Below, piece by piece: positions 1 through 10,339 of a stretch of 32,042 nucleotides of DNA; the stretch's first letter is position 1, and every line of letters begins with the position of its first letter. Source of the stretch: an uncultured Planctomycetaceae bacterium. GTDB taxonomy: Bacteria > Planctomycetota > Planctomycetia > Planctomycetales > Planctomycetaceae. The position numbers and the translations under genes are program-made. The notes under the pieces were generated by a model. It was not told the origin of the DNA, did not search any database, and worked only from the letters and a program-made list of their open reading frames with translations. The stretch is from contig CALFOL010000804.1 of the NCBI GenBank assembly GCA_937919915.1, forward strand, positions 1 to 32,042. Reading direction: 5' to 3'.

Positions 1-1
1 A

Positions 2-1258
2 CTCTGGCTGCTGCGCAAAGACGCGTCTCAAGCGTTACTTTGGGTTGTTCCGGTGTTGGCACTGTTGTGTGCGGTACCTGCGGTGTGGCTGGGCGGTCAT
101 TCGCGCAGCGTGGCGCCCCCGACCGCAATTCAGCAACAGGTCGCGTCCGTGGTGAATGGTCAAAACACCCTGTCAGCCGATGGTGTCGCTTCGGTGTTTT
201 ATCCGGAACCGCAGCGTCTAGACGTCAGATTGGAAGATTTTTCACTGATGACGCCCATCAGTGCTTCGACGGGAAACTCACCCCAACGGATGGTCTGGAC
301 CGATGCCGGTGAGTCACACTGGGATAACCTCGAGCAGGCCGCCGGGATTCGAAACTACCGCATTCGATCCTTGAATCGGTTGCAGCAGCCTGGTCGGGTG
401 ACGCTGACTCTGAATGAGCATGGGGTGATCGGACGCATCGAGGGCGATGACGTGAAACAGCCTGCCGATATGATTTTGGCAGGGACTGCTATCGAACGCA
501 TGTCCGTGCGAATGAACGACGATGGCAGCTTTCAGGGTACATCGGACGATCTGCTGGCCGCATCAGAATTTGTGACAGGGACGTTGCTGTCAGATACTCA
601 GAAGCAACGTTCTGCTGTTTATAATGAGCTGTTCCAGACCGCCGCTCTGGATGTTGCTTATCCCCGTTCTCTGACGTTGTTCTACTGGTCGGATCTGAAT
701 CTGAGCTCCATTCGGATTGGCGATGACACGACGCGACAGGCGGGATCGAGATTGTTTATTCAGGAGGTGAATCTGCAACCTCCGCCTAGTGGCCGTGAAT
801 TGTGGATTCCTCCTGCGCTGCTGCCGTTTAAGACTGTGAAAGACGAGTCCGGTGGACTCAGCGGTGCCTTCAGCAATCCCAGTCGAAAGTGGCAGGAACG
901 AGAAAATGCTCTGGCCACTTTGCTGGAATTTGATGTGCCGGATGTTTGTGAGCCGTTTGATGCGACTGGAGGCACGTTGACGATTCGTCTCAACGCTGGC
1001 TCACGCCCCGTGACAATCAGCATGGGGCCGCGTGATTCGCCTGTGTTGCTGGAAGAACTGTCCAGCCCTGCTGGACTGTACACGTTGCCCCTGAGTGCAG
1101 AGCATTTGGCTTCGATTCAAAAGTCCGGCGTCGTCTATCTTCGACTGGACGTCGGGAAAACGATCCATGCGGAAGCTGACGAAGATTCTGTAGAGCGGGA
1201 CGACGGCTGGAAGGTTGAGCGGCTTATGCTGTCGCTGAAGGGTGTTCGAATTGAGTGA
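2..1258 (+). CDS. Hypothetical membrane-anchored/periplasmic protein, 5' truncated by window edge
   Basis: Frame is open from base 2 (LWLLRKDASQALLWVVPVLALLCAVPAVWLGG), so the ORF-track GTG at 53 is probably internal. Hydrophobic N-terminal segment; stop at 1258; lies directly upstream of ABC transporter genes on the same strand. Confidence 0.7.
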   Translation, partial: LWLLRKDASQALLWVVPVLALLCAVPAVWLGGHSRSVAPPTAIQQQVASVVNGQNTLSADGVASVFYPEPQRLDVRLEDFSLMTPISASTGNSPQRMVWTDAGESHWDNLEQAAGIRNYRIRSLNRLQQPGRVTLTLNEHGVIGRIEGDDVKQPADMILAGTAIERMSVRMNDDGSFQGTSDDLLAASEFVTGTLLSDTQKQRSAVYNELFQTAALDVAYPRSLTLFYWSDLNLSSIRIGDDTTRQAGSRLFIQEVNLQPPPSGRELWIPPALLPFKTVKDESGGLSGAFSNPSRKWQERENALATLLEFDVPDVCEPFDATGGTLTIRLNAGSRPVTISMGPRDSPVLLEELSSPAGLYTLPLSAEHLASIQKSGVVYLRLDVGKTIHAEADEDSVERDDGWKVERLMLSLKGVRIE

Positions 1259-1306
1259 TTGGTTCTGCGGGCTTTCCGCAGTTTCGCATAACGAAAAGGA
1301 AAATCC

Positions 1307-2311
1307 GTGAGTCGTGACTCAAGACCAGTTGTTGATATCAAAAATCTGACGAAGCGTTTCGGCGACTTTGTCGCGTTGGATGATCTGAATCTGACTCTGA
1401 ACAAGGGAGAGATTCTGGGTTTTATCGGTCCCAATGGGGCGGGCAAGACCACCGCGATTCGCGTGCTGGTCGGGTTGACTCGGCCGACTTCCGGGACGGC
1501 TCATATTGCGGGCGTCGACTGTGCTCGGGAGGCTCAGAAGGTCCGGCGATTGATCGGCTATATGCCCGACAAATTCGGTTCGTACGACAACATGCGTGTC
1601 ACGGAGTATCTGGATTTCTTTGGCGCGGCGTATGGGATTTCGCAGAAGCAACGCCAGCTCCGTATCGCGGAAGTGCTGGAACTGACGAACGCCACATGGA
1701 TGAAAGACCGCTATGTCGAGAGCCTGAGCCACGGTATGCAGCAGCGTATCGGGATCGCTCGTACGCTGCTGCACAGCCCGGAAGTGTTGATTCTTGACGA
1801 ACCCGCGAATGGCCTGGATCCGCAGGCCAGAATTGAAATGCGGGAAATCCTGCTGCGACTGGCGGAAGAGGGGCGAACGCTGATCGTGACCAGCCACATT
1901 CTTCCTGAGCTCTCACGGATTTGTGACCGCATTGCAATTCTTGCTGGCGGACAACTGAAGGCTTGTGGGACGTTGACGGAAGTTAGTCGTCAACTTTCGC
2001 CTCGACGGACAATGGAAGTCGAACTGCTGGACCCAGCCAGCGTACTGCCGGTGGCGGAACAGATTCGTGGAGCTTTGGAGCAGGACTGCGAAGTCACGCC
2101 TTCCGAATCGGAAGGCGCTGTGCGGTTTCGGACGGCCGCCGCGGATGACAAGCTGTCGTGTTTGTTGGAGCAACTGGTTCAGAGCGGACAGCGAATTTCA
2201 CAGTTTCGGGAAGTTGCTGGTGACCTTGAAGATATCTTTATGAGCGTCACGCAGCAGGCCCAGGCGTCTGCCGAAGATGCTGCGACATCTGTTGCGGAGG
2301 ATCAGGCATGA
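1307..2311 (+). CDS. ABC transporter ATP-binding protein
   Basis: Walker A GPNGAGKTT, signature-like LSHGMQQR, Walker B VLILDEPANGLDP, H-loop TSH. GTG start with upstream AAAGGAAAA. Confidence 0.95.
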   Translation: MSRDSRPVVDIKNLTKRFGDFVALDDLNLTLNKGEILGFIGPNGAGKTTAIRVLVGLTRPTSGTAHIAGVDCAREAQKVRRLIGYMPDKFGSYDNMRVTEYLDFFGAAYGISQKQRQLRIAEVLELTNATWMKDRYVESLSHGMQQRIGIARTLLHSPEVLILDEPANGLDPQARIEMREILLRLAEEGRTLIVTSHILPELSRICDRIAILAGGQLKACGTLTEVSRQLSPRRTMEVELLDPASVLPVAEQIRGALEQDCEVTPSESEGAVRFRTAAADDKLSCLLEQLVQSGQRISQFREVAGDLEDIFMSVTQQAQASAEDAATSVAEDQA

Positions 2312-3975
2312 ACGGCAGTCTTGCAATTGTACGGCGCGAGTTGCCGGGTTTGTTGCGGATGAAACGCACCGTGTGGGTGTTTGTGCTGGTCGCGTTTGCC
2401 TTTTCCGTTGTCGTCCTGCTGAAGTGGCCGACGTCAGGGACGGCAGATCTGAGCGGAACACAGGCACGAGCCGTTTTTCGGGGGCTCGCGTATTCGATGT
2501 TCGCTGTGGTTGTGTTCGTGGTGCCCGCGTTTCCGGCAACGGGTTTGATTCGCGAAGTCCGCCACCACACGATGGAACTTCTGCTGAACTCTCCACTGGC
2601 ACGCTCCGAAATATTCGCGGGAAAATTCATCGCGCTGGCTGGGTTCGCTGTGTTATTGTTGGTCGTCACTTTGCCGTCCATGGCGTGCTGTTATGCGATG
2701 GGGGCCATTTCGCCAACGGCGGACGTGTTGGCGCTGTACGCATTACTGGCTGTGATTTGTGCCGAGCTCATTGTACTGGGACTACTGGTCGGCACCTTGG
2801 CACGTACACCGGAAGCGGGCTTGCGCTGGGCGTTTGGTGCGACGTTCTGTTTGACGGTTGTCGTGCTGATTCCGCATTTGTTTCTGCAGGGAGGCGACAG
2901 TAATTACGCGTCAATCGCCGAAAAACTGCGACAGCTGTCACCGATTCCTGCATTGATGCAACTTGTTGGTGACGCGTCTCCCGCCGCCACTGGGGCGATT
3001 GAGTCTGTAGATCTGATGTGGTCCTATATTGTATCTGCCGCGATCTTTGTCATTGTTGGCAGTATTGTTTGTGTTCAGCGAATGAACTATTCCCTGATGG
3101 ACCGCTCTCGCGCACAGGGTTTGATGACAGACGATCGATCAGGGTCACATCGTGCCGCGCGGCGCTTGTTGTATCTGGTTGACCCGCAGAAAAGAAAGTC
3201 GGGGATTCCCTGGTATTTGAATCCGCTGATGGTCAAGGAATTTCGTAGTCGACAGTTCGGCCGCTTACATTGGTTGCTGCGAATGATCTCGGCCTGTGCC
3301 GTGATGTCTTTGTTACTGTCGCTGGCGACAACGATGGGAACGCTGGACTGGGGTGTGGAAAAAGTCGGCGGCATTATGATTGTCGCTCAGATTGGGCTCA
3401 TCATCGCGCTCACACCGGGTCTTTCCGGTGCCATGATCGCCGGGGAAATTGAAAGCGGTGGCTGGAATTTGCTGCGGACGACCCCGCTGAGCGTACATCG
3501 CGTATTGTCCGGAAAACTACTCAGCGTCTGTATCACTCTGTTGCTTGTGCTTTGCGCTTCTTTGCCGGGTTATGGCATCATCATGGTGATTAAACCGGTG
3601 CTGCAGGCTCAGGTTATTCAGGTGATCATTTCGTTGCTGCTGACTGCGTTAGTCGCCATGCTTGTGAGTGCCGCTGTGAGCAGTTTTTGTCGCTCAACGG
3701 CTGTTGCCACAACGATTGCGTATGGTGTCCTTGTCGCCTTGTATGGCGGTTCGATGCTGGTTTGGATCAACCGGGATTCTCCGTTCAGTTATTCGTTTGT
3801 GGAGAAGGCTTTGTCTGTTAATGCGATGGCCGGTGCATTGCATGCGATGGGTGTGCAGGGTTTTGAGACTTACGATGGCTTACTGCGGACCACCTGGATG
3901 GTCTCCGGAGTCATGTGTGCCGTGCTGTTGTTGTTGCTATATGTTCGAACCTGGAGACTCTGGCAACCGGACTAA
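2308..3975 (+). CDS. ABC-2 type transporter permease (two membrane modules in one chain)
   Basis: ATGA overlap with the upstream ATPase; many hydrophobic segments in both halves, linked by a hydrophilic stretch (DDRSGSHRAARRLLYLVDPQKRKSGIPWYLNPLMVKEFRSRQ). Confidence 0.9.
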   Translation: MNGSLAIVRRELPGLLRMKRTVWVFVLVAFAFSVVVLLKWPTSGTADLSGTQARAVFRGLAYSMFAVVVFVVPAFPATGLIREVRHHTMELLLNSPLARSEIFAGKFIALAGFAVLLLVVTLPSMACCYAMGAISPTADVLALYALLAVICAELIVLGLLVGTLARTPEAGLRWAFGATFCLTVVVLIPHLFLQGGDSNYASIAEKLRQLSPIPALMQLVGDASPAATGAIESVDLMWSYIVSAAIFVIVGSIVCVQRMNYSLMDRSRAQGLMTDDRSGSHRAARRLLYLVDPQKRKSGIPWYLNPLMVKEFRSRQFGRLHWLLRMISACAVMSLLLSLATTMGTLDWGVEKVGGIMIVAQIGLIIALTPGLSGAMIAGEIESGGWNLLRTTPLSVHRVLSGKLLSVCITLLLVLCASLPGYGIIMVIKPVLQAQVIQVIISLLLTALVAMLVSAAVSSFCRSTAVATTIAYGVLVALYGGSMLVWINRDSPFSYSFVEKALSVNAMAGALHAMGVQGFETYDGLLRTTWMVSGVMCAVLLLLLYVRTWRLWQPD

Positions 3976-4057
3976 GATTTTCCGACCGCTGCTGCCGTAC
4001 CTTATTTTCTCGAAGCCACTGTTTCATTGTTGGCCCTGTTTGTATTGGTCTTGCCGG

Positions 4058-5848
4058 ATGAACAACATCCTCAATCTGTCGCGAGTGATTGCGGCGTTCT
4101 GTTTTTTCCTGCCGTGGTGTAGTTCTTCCGCGGCTCAGGAGCTTGACTATCAGGGTGAAGTGAAGTTCTCCGGGATTGTTCGCTTCAATGACTTGCCCAG
4201 GCGTATGTACCTTGAACCGGAACTCAAACTTCCGGCAGACGAGTACTATCTTGAAGATTCGATGGCCGAATTTTTGAAGAGAATTCTACGTTCGGCGCCG
4301 GATAATGAGATGCTGGTCGAAGCGATTCGTTCTCTGAAGCGAGTGCAGTTGGAAGAGCATGCTGACGTTGCGGATGTCGGCGCGGACCTGCAGAAGTATC
4401 TGACGGAAAACAAGAACCGTCAGGTGCAGCAGGCGTGCGCGTCGACTTTGGCGGCGATCGGGAATGCGGAATTTGCGACTGTAGTGGCAGAGTGCTGTGT
4501 GCCACGTTACGAATCGCTTTGCCTGGAAGTTGAGCCTGACTTTGTCCGTTGGGGCGGTGCTGCAATGAAGGCAACGTGGCTCGATCGGATCGAGCACCCG
4601 GACGCTTTTTCCAGCCCCTTACTTGCATTGGCCTGCGACGGTCTTGCCCAGTTGAACGAGAAGTCTGCGGTGCCAGCTCTTGAATCGCTGGTGACTAAAG
4701 TCTCCGTCCATGCGTCGGTTCGTCACGCGACGGCGGGCGCGCTGGGTCGCATCAATGGGACTCGAGCTGCAGAGATTGCTCAATCGCTGGCGAATCGTGC
4801 GGTTATTGATCGGCTATGTGCCTGCGCATTACTTGAGCATACGGAGTCGGATGTCGCACTGCAGCTGTTGTCAAAGTTGTGCGATGATGAATCAAATGCT
4901 GTGGCGTCACGGGGCTGGCAGATTCTGACGGAGCTCAAGCCATCGGTGTTGGTTAATCGGCTGGATCGCGGCCGGATGCATGCCGACGCGAACGTTCGTC
5001 TGGCTGTGATTCAGGTGCTTCATAAGTTACCCACTGTCGCGGGCTGCGACATACTGCATGCTATGACCGCAGACGTGCATATTGGCGTCCGCAATTCGGC
5101 TCGAAATGAACTGCGGACGGTCGCGTTGACGAATTCAGCCTTTAAGCAACAGATTCTTGACAACGCTGGTATGAGCGTCCGTAATACAAGTACTAACTGG
5201 CAGCAGTTGGAACAATTGCTGGTATTACTCGCAGAACTGCGGCATCGCGAATTGCAACCGGAATGCGTACGATTGCTGCAACACCCAAGGGCGGAGGTGT
5301 ATGTGACCGCCGCGTGGCTGCTGCACCTGATGCCCGATCCCGGATTGGCCGATGCGATTAACCTGACGACAACAGCGAGATTCGAAACGATCAATACCTA
5401 CGATAATTTGGCAGGAAACCTGCAGCTTACGTTTTTGTTTCAACATGCGGGATTGGTTCGGGCCGAATCGCTCCAACCGCTCTGCGAAAAACAATTCAGC
5501 AAAATTGGTGCTGCGGAAAAACGCGCGGCTGGTCTATGGGCCATCGGTAAAATTCACACCGATGACCCGGATCAGGTTTTGGTCGACAAGCTTGTGGAAC
5601 GGATTTTCGATGACAGTCTCTTTGCTCCGGAAGAATTTCGTGTGCGTCGCATGAGTGTCCTGGCACTTGCCTACATGAATGCACGTTCTACGGCTTCGGA
5701 ACTCAAGCGGGCTCGCGAAAAGTACGGTGTGCACTCGCTGCTCGGAGAAGCCGCGCGATGGGCGCTGGCTCAGTTGGTAGCGGAACAGTTTCCTCCGCTG
5801 GAATCGCCGCGGATCGAGATCGGGGGGTTTCCCTTCGGGCCGCTGTGA
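4058..5848 (+). CDS. HEAT-repeat domain protein with signal peptide
   Basis: MNNILNLSRVIAAFCFFLPWCSSSAAQ resembles a signal peptide; alanine/leucine-rich helical repeats follow (e.g. ALESLVTKVSVHASVRHATAGALGRI). The 3704 start in the track overlaps the permease and is unlikely. Confidence 0.75.
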   Translation: MNNILNLSRVIAAFCFFLPWCSSSAAQELDYQGEVKFSGIVRFNDLPRRMYLEPELKLPADEYYLEDSMAEFLKRILRSAPDNEMLVEAIRSLKRVQLEEHADVADVGADLQKYLTENKNRQVQQACASTLAAIGNAEFATVVAECCVPRYESLCLEVEPDFVRWGGAAMKATWLDRIEHPDAFSSPLLALACDGLAQLNEKSAVPALESLVTKVSVHASVRHATAGALGRINGTRAAEIAQSLANRAVIDRLCACALLEHTESDVALQLLSKLCDDESNAVASRGWQILTELKPSVLVNRLDRGRMHADANVRLAVIQVLHKLPTVAGCDILHAMTADVHIGVRNSARNELRTVALTNSAFKQQILDNAGMSVRNTSTNWQQLEQLLVLLAELRHRELQPECVRLLQHPRAEVYVTAAWLLHLMPDPGLADAINLTTTARFETINTYDNLAGNLQLTFLFQHAGLVRAESLQPLCEKQFSKIGAAEKRAAGLWAIGKIHTDDPDQVLVDKLVERIFDDSLFAPEEFRVRRMSVLALAYMNARSTASELKRAREKYGVHSLLGEAARWALAQLVAEQFPPLESPRIEIGGFPFGPL

Positions 5849-5863
5849 GGCGGGTGTCCATCA

Positions 5864-5884
5864 GTCCGCAAGAAACCCGCGGAC
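5864..5884. terminator. Possible bidirectional hairpin between convergent genes
   Basis: GTCCGC-aagaaaccc-GCGGAC inverted repeat in the gap between convergent CDSs; no T-tract. Confidence 0.3.
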
Positions 5885-5908
5885 CGATGCGCCCATCCTG
5901 CTACTGGA

Positions 5909-7180
5909 TCAGCTACGTAAGTCGTAACACATCAGTACGTTTTGTTCTCGGAGATACAGCTTGCCACCAACAACCACCGGATGCGACCAGCTTTTGCCTT
6001 CCTGGTAATCCGGCATGAAGTGACCCTTTAGCTGGTAACTGTCCGGAGTTGCTACGATCGATGCCAGGTGCCCGGATTCGTAACGGAACAGCAGATGGTC
6101 GCCCACCATCGTGACGGCTGCCGATTTCTTACCGACGCCTCGAAGTTTTCCGCCCCAGACAATCTCACCGGAATCGATCTTCACGCAGGTGGGAAAGCCT
6201 TCGTTGTGCCCGTGTCCACAATAAATGTAATCGCCATCGCGAATCATGCCACCGTGATGGTTTTGCAGCGTGCCCGCGTCAAGGAAGTACTCTTCGTTGG
6301 CGTTCAGGTTTGAACCATTTTTGGTGATGTGCAGCAGGGCCGATCCTGTGCCATATCCCGACGAGCAAAAGACATAGTCGTCGATGATGACGGGTGTCGG
6401 AATATTTGCTGTGCCGTTGGCAACGCGAGCGTACGTCCACAGAATCGAACCGTCTTCGGCGTTCACACTGATCACTCCGCGACCGGTTAGGGTGACATAC
6501 TGCTTGATTCCGCCAGCGTGACTGATCACTACAGAAGAATAGCCAGCTCCGTCTTTGCCTTTGTCCGATTCGAACGACTTGCTGGCCCAGATCTGCTTGC
6601 CCGTCATACGATCAAGGGCCACGATGAGTGCGTCTTTGCCGCCGGGGGTGCAGATCACGCGGTCACCGTCGACCAGCGGAGATTCTGAGAATCCCCAGCC
6701 GCTCATCATCTTGCCATCCCATTCCTGGCTGAAGTTTTTTGCCCAAACCTTGCTGCCGTCGCCCCGCTTAAGGCAAACGATCTGTCCATCCGAAGTGACA
6801 ACATACAGATGCTGGTCCGTGACGGACGGCGTGCAGCGAGCTCCATCGTATCCATGCTTGGGAGCTTTGTCGGTCAAAGGCGTCGACCAGATTTCCGCAC
6901 CATCGCTGGCGTTTCGTGCGACGACCACCTGGGCCTCTTTTGTGTTTCCAGTCGTGTAAATCGTGTTGTCCACGATTGCCAGACTCGAATATCCAGAACC
7001 GACGCCATCAACTCGCCAAAGCATTTTCGGAGCGCCGTCAGTCCAGTCGAGATCCAGGCCGGTTTCGGTCGACTTTCCGTCTCGGTTCGGGCCGCGCCAT
7101 TGAGGCCAGTCGGCAGCGTTAACCGCCGTCGCAATGAGAAGGAGGGTGGAAATCACAGCTGCAACACGTAGGCTTGACAT
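5909..7180 (-). CDS. PQQ-binding-like beta-propeller repeat protein (secreted)
   Basis: MSSLRVAAVISTLLLIATAVNA signal peptide then ADWPQWRGPNRDGKS and repeated blade motifs (VVARNASDGAEIWSTPL, VALDRMTGKQIWASKSF, SVNAEDGSILWTYARV). The track's extension to 8374 runs antisense to ispG and is rejected. Confidence 0.9.
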   Translation of the reverse strand: MSSLRVAAVISTLLLIATAVNAADWPQWRGPNRDGKSTETGLDLDWTDGAPKMLWRVDGVGSGYSSLAIVDNTIYTTGNTKEAQVVVARNASDGAEIWSTPLTDKAPKHGYDGARCTPSVTDQHLYVVTSDGQIVCLKRGDGSKVWAKNFSQEWDGKMMSGWGFSESPLVDGDRVICTPGGKDALIVALDRMTGKQIWASKSFESDKGKDGAGYSSVVISHAGGIKQYVTLTGRGVISVNAEDGSILWTYARVANGTANIPTPVIIDDYVFCSSGYGTGSALLHITKNGSNLNANEEYFLDAGTLQNHHGGMIRDGDYIYCGHGHNEGFPTCVKIDSGEIVWGGKLRGVGKKSAAVTMVGDHLLFRYESGHLASIVATPDSYQLKGHFMPDYQEGKSWSHPVVVGGKLYLREQNVLMCYDLRS

Positions 7181-7594
7181 AACTGATGTCTCGGAGGGAA
7201 AAGTGTTCTGGGGATATCCGGCGAGGGAAGAATTTCGGCGGACGCGGACGGTAAAGTCTGAAAGCCGCTTCGGCAAGTCGCAGATCCCACCTTTGTTCGG
7301 CGGAATCGGTTGCATTACTGTGAAAAATGCGGTTTCAGGTAAGAATCGCGTCAAAATCTGGGTTGTTCCATCTCGCGGCTCGAAGATACTCCGCGTAGAT
7401 AGTGCAGGTCCAGAGGTTTGGCCCTTCTTTTTGACGTTACGAGGCGCCGTACAGCGGATTACGCTGCTGACTTGTGGCCGCGGGCACGCGTTTCGATCGA
7501 AGCAAGCCTGCTCCCGCGAGCGAGTACCGTTCACAACAATAAGTAATCTGCTCCAACGTAAGTGTTTTAACCGTCTTTCTCGTGGAAGTATGCA

Positions 7595-8743
7595 GTGACG
7601 ATCGAACGAAATCCAACTCGACTGGTCAAAATTGGCAGCATTGCGATCGGCAGCGGTTCGCCGATTGCCGTGCAGAGCATGACCGCCACCAGGACTCAGG
7701 ATATAGATAAAACGGTGTCGCAGATTCGTGATCTGGTCAATGCCGGAGCGGACGTGGTGCGGGTCGCCATCGACAGTCAAAAAGACGCCGAGGCCCTGAT
7801 TGAAATTCGCAGTCAGGTGGAAGGCAATCTGTCCGTTGACCTGCAGGAAAACTATCGACTGGCTGAAGTGATCGCTCCGTTTGTCGAAAAACTGCGTTAC
7901 AACCCAGGGCATCTGTATCATCACGAACGCGAAAAGCCGTGGGAAGATAAGGTCCGTTATCTTGCCGATGTTGCTCGCGACAATGATTGCGCGCTGCGAG
8001 TCGGTGTGAATTGTGGTTCCGTGGATCCGGCGATGAAGGCGAAGTACGCGGATGGCGATTCGATTTCTCCAATGCTCGAAAGCGCATGGGATCACTGTCA
8101 GCTGCTGGATGATTACGACTTCACGCGGTATTGCGTGTCGCTGAAGGATTCTGATCCACAGAAAGTGATCGAAGTTAACAAGCGGTTCGCAGAGAAGCGT
8201 CCGGACGTGCCGCTGCATCTTGGTGTGACGGAAGCCGGCATGCCTCCTGATGGGGTGATTAAGACTCGGATCGCGTTCGAGCAACTGATCAGTCGCGGCA
8301 TTGGTGACACCATCCGCGTTTCGTTGACAGTTGCGAACAATCGCAAGGCTGAGGAAATCGCAGCGGGGCGTCAAATCCTGGACGATATCGCCAATGGCCG
8401 CGTGCGTTCAGTGGTGGACTATGGCCTAAAGACACTGAACATCATCAGTTGCCCGAGCTGCTCACGTGTTGAAAACGAAGCGTTCATCGACCTGGCTGAG
8501 CAGGTTCGCGATATGACGGCTTATGCTCAGGATCATTCGCTGACGATCGCTGTTATGGGTTGTCGAGTCAACGGACCGGGTGAAACAGACGACGCAGATC
8601 TGGGCCTCTGGTGTGGCCCGACGCACGTTAACCTGAAAAAGGGCCCTGAGAGTATCGGTGCGTTCACCTACGACGAAATTCTGGCGAAGCTGAAGGCCGA
8701 ATTGGATGCTTTGATTGATCAGAAGTCGCAGGCTGCTGTTTAG
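7595..8743 (+). CDS. ispG: 4-hydroxy-3-methylbut-2-en-1-yl diphosphate synthase
   Basis: Starts [42 protein letters not shown]-terminal Fe-S ligand motifs SCPSCSR and [10 protein letters not shown] typical of IspG/GcpE. GTG start. Confidence 0.96.
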   Translation: MTIERNPTRLVKIGSIAIGSGSPIAVQSMTATRTQDIDKTVSQIRDLVNAGADVVRVAIDSQKDAEALIEIRSQVEGNLSVDLQENYRLAEVIAPFVEKLRYNPGHLYHHEREKPWEDKVRYLADVARDNDCALRVGVNCGSVDPAMKAKYADGDSISPMLESAWDHCQLLDDYDFTRYCVSLKDSDPQKVIEVNKRFAEKRPDVPLHLGVTEAGMPPDGVIKTRIAFEQLISRGIGDTIRVSLTVANNRKAEEIAAGRQILDDIANGRVRSVVDYGLKTLNIISCPSCSRVENEAFIDLAEQVRDMTAYAQDHSLTIAVMGCRVNGPGETDDADLGLWCGPTHVNLKKGPESIGAFTYDEILAKLKAELDALIDQKSQAAV

Positions 8744-8773
8744 AATCGAACGGTTTTGGTTGTTTGCAAGCGA

Positions 8774-9502
8774 CTACTTCAATGCCTTTTCAATCGCAGC
8801 GACCGCCTGCTGTGCAAGTTCCTGAGACCCTGACGGCGAAAAGTGGACGTTCGCGGGAAGCTGAATTTTGTCCAGCTTCGTCATGCAGAACGCGTATTGG
8901 TCGTCGATCGCGATGCCATTTTCGTCCATGATCGTTTTGGCGATCGTGTTGTACTTCACTGAATCTCCGACGACTCGTCCTGCGCAACCTTCCGGCACGG
9001 GAGTTGTGGATCGCCAGATCAGTTTTGCTCCGGTTTTCTTCAGGCGAGCGACGAGTGCTTTGAGATTCTCTTCGTACTTGTCCGGTGGCACCTGTTGAGA
9101 GCTGCCGTCGGCATTGGGATCGGCTAGATTCTTGCCGTTTGGCCCCATGTATTTCAGATCGTGCAGTCCCCAGTTGAAGTGAATGACGTCCCATTTTCCG
9201 CCGCCCAGCCATTTGTCGATATCCGCAACGCCTCTTGATGTCGGGCCACAGTTCGTCAGTGGGCGGTGTACATTTGCCTTGCCCTGCAACAGCTTTCGCA
9301 CTGGGACGGTGTATCCAATAGAAATCGAATCGCCGATCAGCAGGACGCGCGGCAGGCCAGCGACGTCTTCCACTTTGGCCATCGCAGGATTTGGTTTTCT
9401 AACGGCTGGCTTTTTCTGTTTTTTGACTTCATCAGCAAAACTGGTGTTGGTCAGAGACAACGCGAGCAAGGTGGCAAGGAGCGGGATCGACTGATTCATC
9501 AA
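8774..9502 (-). CDS. SGNH/GDSL-type hydrolase family protein (secreted)
   Basis: Signal peptide; block [16 protein letters not shown] block; C-terminal [15 protein letters not shown]. Confidence 0.85.
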   Translation of the reverse strand: MMNQSIPLLATLLALSLTNTSFADEVKKQKKPAVRKPNPAMAKVEDVAGLPRVLLIGDSISIGYTVPVRKLLQGKANVHRPLTNCGPTSRGVADIDKWLGGGKWDVIHFNWGLHDLKYMGPNGKNLADPNADGSSQQVPPDKYEENLKALVARLKKTGAKLIWRSTTPVPEGCAGRVVGDSVKYNTIAKTIMDENGIAIDDQYAFCMTKLDKIQLPANVHFSPSGSQELAQQAVAAIEKALK

Positions 9503-9722
9503 AATGGACTTTCATTTCGGTTGGTTTGCAGTGATGACTCTTCGAATCCTAATGCGTATCCTGCCGTTCGTAAATCGTCTACGAGCCTGGAAGACCGGCA
9601 GTAATTGCTGATTGACTCGCGAAGTACGCCTGAGTACGCATGCATTGGCAGGTGGAGTGAATCTGAATCCGAGGTTCTGACGAAGTCAGTATTGGGACTT
9701 CCCAGCGTTCGATGTAGTTTGC

Positions 9723-9768
9723 TGATGTGCCCCAATCGTTTGATGTGCCCCAATCGTTTGATGTGGCC
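9723..9768. repeat. 18-bp tandem direct repeat, two perfect copies plus a partial third
   Basis: TGATGTGCCCCAATCGTT at 9723-9740 and 9741-9758, then TGATGTGGCC. Confidence 0.9.
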
Positions 9769-9798
9769 AGGAGCCTTGTTGTGTCCGAAACCGAAGTC

Positions 9799-10167
9799 AT
9801 GGAGATCGTCAGAAATAGTCTGAATGAGCTGCTGCGCTGGGTTGGCTTCGGCACTTTGACGGGACTGGCTGCGAAAGCCATCATGCCAGGCAGAGATCCC
9901 GGCGGTGCTGTCGGCACCATGCTGATGGGAATCGGCGGAAGTGTCATCGGTTGCGGCACGGTGCTGTTTTTCTGGCGTGATGCTCAGATTGATCCCATCA
10001 GCTTCAAGGGATTCTTCGCCGCCACACTGGGCGCCTTCACACTGCTGTTTTTCTATCGGCTGCTGGCCGGATCGTTCTTTGCTGAAGGCAGCATTCATGA
10101 TGACCGGCTCGCGCATCGCAGCCGCCGTCGCAGTCGCCGCAGAAAAATTGTGGATGATGTGATTTAG
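9799..10167 (+). CDS. Small glycine-rich membrane protein, GlsB/YeaQ/YmgE (transglycosylase-associated)-like
   Basis: GFGTLTGLAAKAIMPGRDPGGAVGTMLMGIGGSVIGCGTVLFF pattern; hydrophobic segments; basic C-terminus. Start could be GTG 9781 or ATG 9799. Confidence 0.65.
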   Translation: MEIVRNSLNELLRWVGFGTLTGLAAKAIMPGRDPGGAVGTMLMGIGGSVIGCGTVLFFWRDAQIDPISFKGFFAATLGAFTLLFFYRLLAGSFFAEGSIHDDRLAHRSRRRSRRRKIVDDVI

Positions 10168-10339
10168 AGCAGCTTTCCGGTTGTCATTCGCAAACCCGCG
10201 GGCGCGGGACCGCACGACCAGCGAACGTCGCTGAGGTCGTAATTCACGAGACGCCGTTTCAACAGTGGCGCTGGCCAATTCTCAGTTTACTGTGCATAAT
10301 CAGACTTCAAGCAAACTTCTTTGATGTCAGGATTGCCAC

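Noticed and set aside
3704-4057. N-terminal extension of the HEAT-repeat ORF overlapping the permease
   Set aside because: Overlaps conserved permease coding sequence in another frame; a clear signal peptide begins at 4058.
7181-8374. Long minus-strand extension of the PQQ-like ORF (821 aa) running antisense through ispG
   Set aside because: The signal peptide and conserved N-terminus start at 7180; the upstream part is low-similarity sequence opposite a strongly conserved ispG, so it is an antisense artefact.
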